From positions 13,376,001-13,440,000 of the forward strand of contig OX467088.1 of assembly GCA_950106755.1 (NCBI GenBank): DNA of 64,000 nucleotides, read 5' to 3'. Below, one piece after another: positions 34,668-44,299 of the stretch. Position 1 is the stretch's first letter. Each line of letters starts with the position of its first letter. Made by a program: the position numbers and the translations under genes. Below the pieces are notes generated by a model. That model worked only from the letters and a program-made list of their open reading frames with translations, made no database searches and was not told the DNA's origin. This stretch comes from Climacium dendroides. Lineage: Eukaryota > Streptophyta > Bryopsida > Hypnales > Climaciaceae.

Positions 34668-36072
34668 GTTACTCTTCTTCTTTACCAAACCTCTCCTTCA
34701 CATTGGAATCCATTTTTTTTCTTTGTGTCAAAATTATTTAAAAAAATAACTTACAAATGTTCCATAGTGCAATGTTTGATTTTGGACTCTTTTTGTTAGA
34801 GTCTGCAATGAGTTTTTGTAGCAAAGTTGAATTTTGTGAACACTAAGGTGAAAACACCCAAAAGTGCATTTAAACCCATCCCATATTTAATTGCAATTCA
34901 ATGACTGTTGATTCTTTTGATGTTGATTTTATGAACAAGCTATACGACGGTTTCAATGGCCTAGGGAGTTTCCACTTTGAAAATTTCTTAGTAATTACAT
35001 GTCTTGTGACTCTTGTCCAAGAATTCTCTATTTTTTTTAAAGTTAATAATTTTCAATTGCTAATGCTACAATTCTCCCTTGAAAAAGGTGCCTCCAACTA
35101 TGCTGAATTGCTTATTTGGACGTTTTAGGAAGCTTTCACCTTAGTTATTTTACTTAATGCAGCTACCAATCTTTTGTATCAAGTCTCCTCAAATCTCCCA
35201 ATCAAAATAAGCAATTTAATACGATTCCCATTACTATATAGGAAACCTTTTTGCAAGATCTTGTTGGTCGTCAAAAGAGGGATTCTAGATTCTCTTAAAA
35301 AAAACACATTTCTTTTGAAACACACCGCACGAATAAAGCTACGAATTTCCAAAGTGCCATGAACAAGCCAATGTTTTCTGAAACCAACCACAGCCGCTGA
35401 CTCACGAATAGTGGGAGTACCTTTTAGGCAAGATTCTATAGTGGTCGGTCTTTGAAAGCGGTTGAAATTAAAATAGTTACCACAAAAAAGGAAGAGCTTA
35501 ATATCTCAATGCTTAAGCTTAGTAGGCAATTGGGGTGTTTTTGAAGGCTATAATTCCGATGCAATCGAAGCTTTGAGAAACTCTCTTGTCCATGTCGACT
35601 GAGTCATGTACTGTGAGTCTTTTTAAGAAAAATGTTGGTCGAATCTGCGCACAGAAAACAATGGGAGATGCTGAATACTTTTTCTATGGGTGGATGTGGA
35701 AGAACTAACTTAATTTAAGTTTTAAGTTACAGCTTGATTTTCAATCACAAATTATCAATGCATGCTTCCGTGGATAGCCCCATGCACACATATCAATGGA
35801 TAGATGAGTACTTCAAATGCCTTGGGATGTGCATGGAGCATATCTTTGCGTTTTTTTGTTTGTTGGCATGGTGCTTAAAAAGGTCTGTTCTCACTTGGTC
35901 TTAAATTAAAAGAGTGGTGGTGTTATTGCAGTCGTAGGAACAAATTTAGACCTACTTTTAAACCATATTCACATTGTAAACGTCTCCCCTGACACCAAGT
36001 GTGAACATACCTTAAGTTGGTTTGTTGGAAGGCTCAGAAAACATTCATTTCTGTGACATAGATGTGGGAACT
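34668..36072. other. Gene-free DNA with a decayed copy of the long repeat of 49-56 kb
   Basis: 35190-35480 resembles parts of the repeats at 50150-50420, 52310-52600 and 54380-54640: CTTGTTGGTCGTCAAAAGAG, ACGAATAAAGCTACG, GTGGGAGTACCTTTTAGGCA. Nothing else was recognised. The three short open frames here are fragments. Confidence 0.4.
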
Positions 36073-36488
36073 AAGGTGGTATGCTCTAAAAGCGACCATT
36101 TAAGGATTGGCCTATCTTTTTTTATAGGTTTTTGTGGAAAAATATTTTTATATCAATTTTCAAAGAAAGAAAAATAGGTATGGAACCTAACATGAGTGGT
36201 TTTGTATTTTTCTGAGTGTTTTTGAATTACTTATATATTTTCAAAGATTTGGGGGTGTAGGCACTTATTTGTGACCATAGGTGTTCCAAAATCCGTCCAC
36301 TTGCAACTTGTAAGGAAATGTGTAGAAATCAAAGACTATGATTGGCGCTTGCAATAAGAAAATAATTTTTCCTCAATGCATTCACTTGCTAAAGTGGTTC
36401 ATTCAAGGATCAGACACCTCATTTCCATTCTCCCCTTAAAAATAGGGTCGATTTGAAGGAGAGGGTTGGTTTTATAGCACACTAGCTT
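36073..36488 (+). mobile_element. MITE-like element, family B, copy 1
   Basis: The left end is AAGGTGGTATGCTCTAAAAG. The right end (TTTTATAGCACACTAGCTT) is a degraded inverse complement. It is collinear over about 410 bp with 60795-61207. Landmarks are GGAAATGTGTAGAAA, ATGATTGGCGCTTGCAATAA and GGTTCATTCAAGGATCA. No open frame of note. Confidence 0.7.
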
Positions 36489-36559
36489 ACACCTGAAATT
36501 GTCCCAATAAGCATCTAAGCATGGTTTTTATTAATAACCCTAAAACCACATTTGGGGAA

Positions 36560-37181
36560 GAAATTGTCAAAAGCTTCCACTTTTCAGGGTAGTGAGAATA
36601 AAAAGAAAAAAGAAGTTTTTTTTTGGAAATTCAATTGTACAAATTTGTTCTAAACTACTTTGGAAATGTGTAGAAAAAATTTCAAAAACTTTGACGGCAT
36701 AGATTGAAAGGTTATAACATTTGAAGTTAGAAGAAAAAAGGTTTTCTTTTAGACCTTGCCCAATTGGGCCAACAGACTTTAACTCCTAAAATGAGATTTT
36801 TGCATTACACATGTTTCCTTCTTTTTTTTCTGCTTCTTTTTTTCACATTTTCATCTTCTATCATGTCAGTTTTGTATATGCCAAATTCCAAAAGCAGAGG
36901 AGGAGTTTTGCACATGCTACTTGAACATGCCAAGGCTACTCTAAAATTCTAGGGCGACATAACTTTTTGATTCAGATACTTGATCAACGAAAAATATATA
37001 TTTCCACCAAAGGGAAGAGGAGGGGGGGGGGGGGGGGGGGGAGACAGGGAGGTACATGATCACACCTTGTGTCAAATTTTTTGCGAATATCTGACCAAAA
37101 GTGACTTTGTACACAACTACTTGAAATTTCTTGCGTACATTGAACGCTCACTTGGTACTTGGTCTATACGTTAGGAGTTAG
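36560..37181. mobile_element. Fragments of the TTAA family
   Basis: 36650-36730 carries the family phrase AATGTGTAGAAAAAATTTCA followed by GACGGCATAGATTG. TTAA-CTCCTAAAATGAG starts at 36779, and TTAGGAG-TTAG occurs at 37171-37181 as a possible opposite end. A run of 20 G lies at 37022-37041. The boundaries are uncertain. Confidence 0.35.
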
Positions 37182-37949
37182 ACCGCCTTATAGGTTATGT
37201 TGGGTCATGTTGGTAATTCAAAGAGCATTCCATACTATTCTCATAGCACGTACTTCATTTCCACATGCTAAGTTCCACATGTCACAATGTATTTAGAGTT
37301 CCATTCGTCCTCCCCAAGGAAGTGCAAATTAAGGTCGGTTGAGTGCAACTAACCCCCAATTGGCGAAGTCGACAGCTTCCACAAAATGATATTAAGAGCT
37401 CTTTCAAAGCACGCCAACTAAGCTTAAGTTAAAGCAGCGTGGAAGAGTCTCTTGGAACCAGTCTCATGCTGAACAAGACATGCACAATCGCAACTCCTTG
37501 GTAAGTTCCAGCTTTCATTTCTTAAGCAGGATATAGCTGTGTCAAATTTTCTTTAGTCATGTACAGTAGACAAGTTTCACAAACAGAATTTCAAGCTCCA
37601 ACAGACTAGCCCTCTTTCTGCAAGTCTAAGATAAGCTTACATCTTCGTCAAATTTCAAAAGATCAGCAATGACTTGAAGGTGTGGAATATTCCACACTAT
37701 ATATATATTCTCATAATACTTCAAAATATTTTCTGATGTGCTCAGAAATCGATGATGCTTAGGTCATTGAATTAGCTCACAGTGCGACTGGTTCCAAGGG
37801 AAGCCTCACCTTAGTTTTTCAATCGGCAAGCAACTGACTGAAGAATTTTGAGCACCATTATACTGAAGAATCATGAGAAGCAGCCAGGAATTTTTCAAAG
37901 ACAAAACTAGAGCTCCATCAATTTGGCAACATGAGAGATTTACTCCCCT
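37182..37949. other. Spacer downstream of the bHLH gene
   Basis: Mixed sequence, less AT-rich than the deserts. No exon with matching splice phase to either gene was found. It lies beyond the predicted poly(A) site of the minus-strand gene. Confidence 0.35.
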
Positions 37950-37955
37950 TTTATT
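37950..37955 (-). terminator. Polyadenylation signal AATAAA for the bHLH gene
   Basis: On the minus strand, GCTGAATAAAAGGGG lies about 285 bases after the stop codon at 38240. This is a usual plant 3' UTR length. It is a plausible near-upstream element but has not been tested against transcript ends. Confidence 0.5.
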
Positions 37956-38239
37956 CAGCCTGAATTCTAGCAGGCGGGGACATACTGTATCTTGGTTACA
38001 TCGACAGAAAAGAGGGAGCACATAAGTCACGAAATTCTGTACAAAAACGTTTCACCTTTGTAACATCTTCAAAGGTTCGTTCTCTAGTGACAACACCGTA
38101 GCACCTCCTAATTACAGGTTTCCAAGATCAAACCGTCCTGCCGTATTCAAAGCAAACAGAACTGTAAAAACATAATATAATAATAGGACGACCGCGACAA
38201 TGTGTAATTTGAAATCACTTCAAATTAGAGTGTTGAAAT

Positions 38240-41200
38240 TTACTGCACTGCATATCCTGCAGTGAGCAGCAGAACCGCCTTGATTTCGTCAGGTCCAATG
38301 GCCGCATCTTTTGCCTGTGCATTTCCACAACCCCCAAATGCATCACATTATATACCGTATCAGTCAGTGTCGGAGAGGACGCCTTTTCCCTCTTCAATCG
38401 AACTTCTAAATATTACTCACATGAATAAACGAGGAACCGGTTCATGGGTTGGGTCCTTCATGAAAGCTTTGCTTTCAATCTTTGCTCACATTAACCGTGT
38501 AACGCCAAGGAGAACAAAGAGTGTTTGATGACCAACTTTCGAGGCTTCTTTAGAAAGAAAGAATGAAACTATTCAATCATGTAATTGAATCATTTTTTTG
38601 GACCAACTACATTGCTGATGGGTCTCATCCTTTCAAGGTTAACTTTAAAATGCTTTGGAGGACCAAAAATGTATGACAAATGACTTTCAAAGAAATTACT
38701 GAAACAAGAATCCACCTGGGAATATGATGATTTTGGCTTAATTTACCTTGGTGATAGGCTTTGTCCTTGAGCATCTATTCATTCATGAATATGATAATTT
38801 TGGCTTCATAGGCCTCTTCCTTTGGGGCTTAAGGTCCCATAGATTCCAAAGAATTCCATTTTGGTGAGGACATTCCTTAGTTTAGTGGGCAGGTATTCTC
38901 AGTGCACTCTCAACAGCATGAAAGATGAAAGTGAAATCCTAAACGAGTTCGGTTCCGAGCCTCACCTCAGCACGGAAGAGATCGAGAGCAAAGCCATTGA
39001 AGCAGCTGATGACGGCCTGTTGCACATCCAAGCCGAGAGCATCAAGGGCCCTCACAGTGGAGAGCAGAATTCCGGGACGACGAGCACAAAACATGTGGAC
39101 GTTCATTGCGTGATCCCGCTGTCGCACTTCCACCTGCGCATGTCACCACAATCAATCAGAACTCTTATGCAAGAATTTCTTGCACTTCTAGAATGAACAA
39201 ATCAAAGGGAAGAAGCCTCTCGAGGACAATTCCATCCCAAATCTGTTCGAACCCCGTTACAATTGGCAGTATATCGGCTTACATGGGATACAGTTTATAT
39301 CAGGGTTTAACGCAGCATGATTTTGTATGTGGGATGAGCAGCTTGCGCACTTACCCTCGGAGGTTGGTTTTCAGGGATGCGCAACAACAAGTCTGGGGAA
39401 GATGCTTACGAGAAAATTACTAACCCAAACCATCTGCTCTATCCCCATTACAATTGGCAGCATTTTGCCTTACAAGCGCTACAATCAACAGGGTTTAACG
39501 CAGCAAGGTTTTTAATACGAGAAAAGCGATCTAGGGTTCAAGGTCTTGCGCACTTACCCTGGGAGGTTGGTTTTCAGGGTTGGGTAGCACGGGGCATTCT
39601 TCTTTCAGTCCAAGAGAGAGGCCGTTTTGAATGGCGCGTCCACCGGTGGGGCTGGAAGGCATCGACCGCGACTGCTGCTGCTTCGCAGCCTCGAGCTCAG
39701 CGTGGATGTCGCTGATGCGCTGCTGAAGCTCCTTCAGGTACTCAATGGCGTCGCCCAATATTGAAGCTCGGTCCATCTGTTTGCCCACAAGCAGCATGGT
39801 CGTTAAAGCATGGTCGTCACAACAAGATGACTTAACCCCTAAAGGACCGAAACTTCGAGGTTTAGGATTTAGCGGCTTCAGCCCAGTTCGATTGATCAGA
39901 CTGTGAAGAACGTACCCTAAAGGATCCTAACTTCATAGTTTAGTGCTCAGACCACTTTGCTTGATCGGACTGTGAAGAACATACTCTAAAGGACCAAAAC
40001 TTCATAGTTTCGGGTTTAGTCCAATTTGGCTTTGAAGAACACATCAAACACGAAACGCTAAACAGTCAAAGCCAACTTTTACATCACCAAAGATCAATGA
40101 AGAACATTGCATGTGTGTATGACGGAACACCGAAATCTGAACAAACTTACAAAAGAAAACCCGCACATGAAGTCCAATTTGAGCTAATCTTGCGATGCAG
40201 CACAATAACAAGCATTACCACCAAGGAAACTCACAGATCCAAACGCACCTTGGTGATTTTCGGCACCACAGATCGAAGCATGTACAACCGATCGTTGAGT
40301 TTCTTCCGACGTCTCCGTTCCGCCATGAGATTCTTCGCAGGAAGTCCCCGTTGCTTCCCACCCTTGTTACCCTTCCCATGAAGATCCAATTCCACTAATC
40401 CATGATTCCCTGCGCCTTCTTCAGGCCCACCATCGCCATCTCCATCGCCATCGCCATCGCCACTCTCGTCCAGGTCATCGTCGTCTTTCACGTCGTAGTC
40501 ATCCGCATCCAAGCTGATGTCATTGGGATCCTCTTGCACGGCTTTGCCTGGCGTGTCCATGGAGGCCATGGAGTCATTGGAAGCAGGCGAGAGAGCTTGA
40601 GAAGTCGAAGCCTTATGGAAGAGAGTAAGCTGCTGCTGCTGCTGTCCTTGTCCTTGCAGGTAACTCTTGGTTGTGTGATATGGCACGACCTCATTGCTGA
40701 GATTTTCAGATTCATGGAGCTTCTTGTCGTCTTGAGGAAATGATGTGGATGCAGGGTAGGGACTGTATTGTGGAAAGTTCGAGGTTGTGTTGTTGCTGAT
40801 CATGTTGCTGAGGCTAATGTTGCCAGGGCTGCTGCTGCTTATGATGCCCTGCTGGTTGTTGAAGGTTGCTGATGGTAGGTCTGAGCTGAAACTGTCCATT
40901 GGAACGCTTCGGCTGAGTTGCCCACCTGCAGGCATGATCCAGCACTCTTTCAACTTTCCAACACTCTTATTTTGCAGGTAAATGCTACATAACTTGTGTG
41001 GTGGTGACAGCATTCTTTCAGCTTTGCCACTCTTGTGCAGGTAAGTGCAGCATTTGTGGTGATGACAGATCAGCACTGGAATAACGTTCTGTTCATTACT
41101 TTAAGCATTCAAATCAATATGCTAGCGTGTGCTTTCAGAGTTTGGTCACACAATAGAGCTTCCTGGAGAGATCAATTTGGGTACAAGAGCCAAACTCTCT

Positions 41201-43755
41201 TGAACCCAAATTGTTTATCACTCAATGTGTGATGGTTAGTTTTGCAATCATTCAAATTGGGAGGTTTGTAGAGCACTATTGAAGGGACTGTAGACATTTC
41301 CATCTCGTTTCAATGCTTACTGGATTACACGAGATGAGTTGCTACTAGTAACAGACTCAGTAGAGGAGATAATGGGATCAGATCCCTAACATTGCGTGCT
41401 CACATACTTTGTGAAGCTTAGCAAAACTTCTACCCCAATTGCAACTGAGCATCGTTACTATTCTTAAGTTACCTAAATTATTTTGATTAGATTTAATAGT
41501 TATGAATTTCCAAAGTACTACCTCTAGGTGTACCAAAAACCAACAGTATGTTCATAAGACTTTCATAGTTTGATTGTGCACATCTTGTGCAATCAATATC
41601 TAGGAGAAAAGTGACGTTTTTGAGTCCAAATGTAGGTGTCTCATTTGGGGGCAGTGTTGATGATAATGGGTGTACGTAATTTATAGCTACAAGAAATGCA
41701 AATACCGATGTGTTAATTCTGAGAATTCAGTTTCACTTATCCATGTTTTCAGCAACTTGAGCTAATGTAGGTGTCTTTGATAATGGGTGTAAGTAATTTA
41801 TAGCTACAAGAAATGTGAATACTGCAGTGTTACTTTCGAGAATTCAGTTTCACTTATCCGTGTTTTCAGCAACTTGAGCTAACGTGAAAATCACATCTAG
41901 TGAGTCTGGTTCCAAATGATTTCAGTATCCTCTTCTTCTTTTTCCAGTAATGTCAGTGCGGAAATCCAAGCAAATGAATCGATGATCATGATGAGCCAAG
42001 AGTACTGGCAGTGTCACGAACTAGGCTATTATACCTGGGAATTGAAGAGACCACCAAGAGTACTGGCAGTGTTACGAACTATTACCTTGAGAAATACCTG
42101 AGAAGAGACCACCACTGGAGGAGCCCTGGCCGAGGTCGTCCATGCACATGATGGACGGGGCCGAGCGGAAGCCAGTGAGGAGGTTGTTGTTGCTGGTGTC
42201 GAAATTCAAAGACGACTCCAGCAAGCCGAAGCTCGAGCGAGGGTCGACGGTGGACGTGTTGTTGTAAGGGGAGGAGGAGTAGGAGCTCAGCTCCATCAGG
42301 GAGGCCGCTTCGGGGGTGTACCACTCGTCCTCGAGCAAGGCCTTGCTGAAATTTGGCGGTGCCGCGTTGTCCTGCAAAGCCTCCCCTGCTTGTTAGCAAA
42401 TCACTCAAAGAGGATTCCAACGCACCAAAGAGTGCATGATTTCGATACCCTACTGAAAATTTATAAGGGTTCAAACCCTCCCTGGTTGTTAGCAAATCAA
42501 AGAGGATTTGATCGCACCTAAGAGTGTATGATATGGATACCCTATGCAAAACTCAGAAGGGGTCAAACCCTCCCTAGTTGTTAGCAATATGTACTCATTT
42601 TGCAATAATTTGGAGTGTCTTATTTAGTGAGGTGGGGTTCAAAGTTTTATCAGTGGATGTTCTAAAACTTTCACAGAGCTTTTATAATGAGTTGAGGTAG
42701 TATACATTTTCAAAATCAACTTTGCAAGATTTTGGAGCATTAAATTTAGCTAGGTGTTGCAACTGCCTTATGTACAGAGGAAAAAGAAAGGAACCCAATG
42801 TAATAATATTCATAAAAAAACAAACTTTTGAGGTTTGAGAATATCATACTTTGACATCCATGTTGTTAGGTGTGTTCTGAGAGGAAGCCGGCGTCTTCCA
42901 CGATGATCCTTCCTCAAGATTCGAAAGCATGCTGTAAAAGAAACACACATAAGAAAAGAATTGTCATGTGAAGTTTATACGACCTTAAAGTGTATGAAAT
43001 TTAATACTACTCTTGATGCAAATTTCATATGAACTTCATATTAATGAAATGGGAGTTAAATATGGTTTTAGAAAAAAAAGTTTAAAAAAAATTCTGTCAG
43101 AGTTCAAAAGGTTTTATATAATTGCAATTTTTCTGAAAGTTGCAACCCTGACAAAGTTACTAAAATTTCAGTTAATATGAAAGTCATATCAAAACCCTAA
43201 ATGAAAGATGTATGAATTTGACTACGAGGGCAATTTGTGATGCACAACAGGAAGCTGATTATGCAGCTGATGATAATAAATAATTCACAGTGAAGTGCCA
43301 ACATGTTCCTGACTGCAACATGTCGCGGAATGTTTGCAAATTATGCGATTTTCACAATTATCTCAAACTAAAAAAAAACAACTACTAAATTACCTAAAAT
43401 TTCAAAAATCAAAACTGTGGTATCTAACCGATATTTCGTAAAAATGGCGGTAATCCATTAACTTGATGCTTTTCAGTTTTAGACTGTGCAGTCTGAAATC
43501 TATACTAGTCCTAGACTTTAGGGCTAAAGAAGGAATACAATGGAAAAATGGTGAATTTCATATGCCATTTTAACGAAATTTCTCATATCTCCGTTGTTTG
43601 TAGCTCTAGATGTTTCTGGGTAGAATTTTTTTTGCTAAATTTCGCAGCAGTGTTGAGCATTGGCAACATCTGCGACTGGGTGGTAAGTAATCGAACCTGA
43701 TGTCCGGCGTTGCAGCGCCCATCCACATATTGTCAGAGTTCGACTGCGACGCCAT
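38240..43755 (-). CDS. ICE1: ICE1/SCREAM-like bHLH transcription factor (seven coding exons)
   Basis: Exons in transcript order: 43755-43697, 42931-42850, 42371-42086 (or 42098), 40925-40249, 39776-39558, 39133-38966 and 38314-38240. All have GT/AG borders and the phases agree, giving 521 residues (517 with the other donor). The N-terminus carries LEEGSSWK and [11 protein letters not shown], like the EEGSW and MLEGDWF segments of Arabidopsis ICE1. A Gln-rich run (234-241) precedes LFHKAS, and residues 274-312 are acidic with Asp-Gly repeats. The bHLH domain is at about 338-392 ([20 protein letters not shown]...[17 protein letters not shown]). LKEECP at 425-430 matches the ICE1 sumoylation motif. 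The C-terminal ACT-like domain is at 442-515 ([20 protein letters not shown]...[17 protein letters not shown]). The protein should act in the nucleus, dimerise with stomatal-lineage bHLHs and bind E-box DNA. The last three introns sit where Arabidopsis has them. The N-terminal part is split into more exons than the Arabidopsis gene. Family assignment is very secure; orthology to ICE1 versus SCRM2 cannot be decided. Confidence 0.93.
39230..39592 (-). repeat. Intronic duplication of the exon 5 end and its donor site
   Basis: Two tandem copies of about 200 bp: 39230-39386 and 39430-39592. Both contain TTACAATTGGCAG, GGGTTTAACGCAGCA and CTTGCGCACTTACCCT (or TACCCTC). On the minus strand one copy holds the genuine last codons of exon 5 with donor AGG|GTAAGTGCGC. 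The other, inside the intron, repeats GAAAACCAACCTCCGAGG|GTAAGT. Confidence 0.8.
39833..40050. repeat. Three tandem copies of about 75 bp in bHLH intron 4
   Basis: CTAAAGGACCGAAACTTC, CTAAAGGATCCTAACTTC and CTAAAGGACCAAAACTTC each begin a unit; the first two continue through TTGATCRGACTGTGAAGAAC. The first unit is preceded by TTAACCC, so its start TTAACCCCTAAAGGACC equals the terminus of the TTAA element family. Confidence 0.8.
40925..41050 (-). repeat. Short tandem duplication next to the exon 4 acceptor
   Basis: GCAGGTAAATGCTACATAAC...GTGGTGACAG and GCAGGTAAGTGCAGCATTTG...GTGATGACAG are two copies, about 60 bp apart, of DNA lying just upstream of exon 4 on the minus strand. Confidence 0.6.
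41625..41885. repeat. Two tandem copies of about 130 bp in bHLH intron 3
   Basis: GATAATGGGTGTACGTAATT and GATAATGGGTGTAAGTAATT start matching stretches that both include TTTATAGCTACAAGAAATG, GAATTCAGTTTCACTTATCC and TTTTCAGCAACTTGAGCTAA. Non-coding. Confidence 0.85.
41985..42110 (-). repeat. Intronic duplication of the exon 3 end
   Basis: GAGTACTGGCAGTGTCACGA and GAGTACTGGCAGTGTTACGA start two copies of about 60 bp, each running on to AAGAGACCACCA. On the minus strand the coding copy ends TTCTCAG|GTATTTC. The intronic copy reads TTCAATTCCCAG|GTATAATAG, again a usable-looking donor. Confidence 0.75.
42390..42590. repeat. Tandem repeat of about 95 bp in bHLH intron 2
   Basis: The phrase TTGTTAGCAAATCA recurs at about 42390 and 42485 and begins a third time near 42578 (TTGTTAGCAATATG). 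Each of the first two is followed by AGAGGATT, AAGAGTG.ATGAT and GGTTCAAACCCTCCC or a variant. It abuts the exon 3 acceptor. Confidence 0.7.
42932..43696. other. bHLH intron 1
   Basis: AT-rich intron of about 765 bp. Donor AG|GTTCGA (weak) and acceptor TTTTACAG|C. No nested gene or repeat was recognised. Confidence 0.6.
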
Positions 43756-44234
43756 CAGTCCAATGGTGCTGTTCAATTCAATCCTACAAAACGGCAGATT
43801 GAACAAGAATGTTTTGAAATTGTCAGCAAGTTTTTCAAAATCGGCTTACGGCGGAACAACCTGCAACTTTCTCCAACAAGCACGATTTCACCGTCTATCT
43901 TCACTTGGTATTAAGACCTCAATAATTCTTGTATTTGAACCTCAATAGAACTGATTTCGCAACTATCTTGACGTGCAAAAACAATGCGGGGTCTTGCTTG
44001 TTAAACGATGGCGTGTTTCAAAGTGCCATAATCGTAACGTTCAAGAGCATAAAACAACACACTCAGATAGGCCTTGCACTGTGCAGATGTGAGGTTCGAA
44101 TTCAATCAGACAACAGGAAAAGTGCCAATATGTTCCTATTTTAACGATTATGAAAACTACATGGATTGAAAAGGCGAACCCAACCAGAGAATCACCGAAG
44201 CTTCAGCAAGAGTGTCCGTGAGAGAAGATATTAC

Positions 44235-44291
44235 CTGAAAGTCCCAGTGACGACAAAGTAAGGAGGACTTGGGCAAATCGCGTGCGCTGCT
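44235..44291 (-). other. Possible upstream leader exon of the bHLH gene
   Basis: On the minus strand, a strong acceptor (CTGATCTTTTGGTTGCAG) is followed by 57 bases and a donor CTTTCAG|GTAATATC. The next acceptor is TTTTGTAG at about 43784, 28 bases before the ATG at 43755. It is most simply a 5' UTR exon. Read in the frame of that ATG, the exon and the 28 bases are open, so an N-terminal extension from a further upstream start cannot be ruled out. Confidence 0.45.
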
Positions 44292-44299
44292 CTGCAACC

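Noticed and set aside
42082..42549. 155-codon minus-strand frame over bHLH exon 3
   Set aside because: It is the wrong frame of the real exon. The frame encoding [11 protein letters not shown] agrees with splice phase and the ICE1 family.
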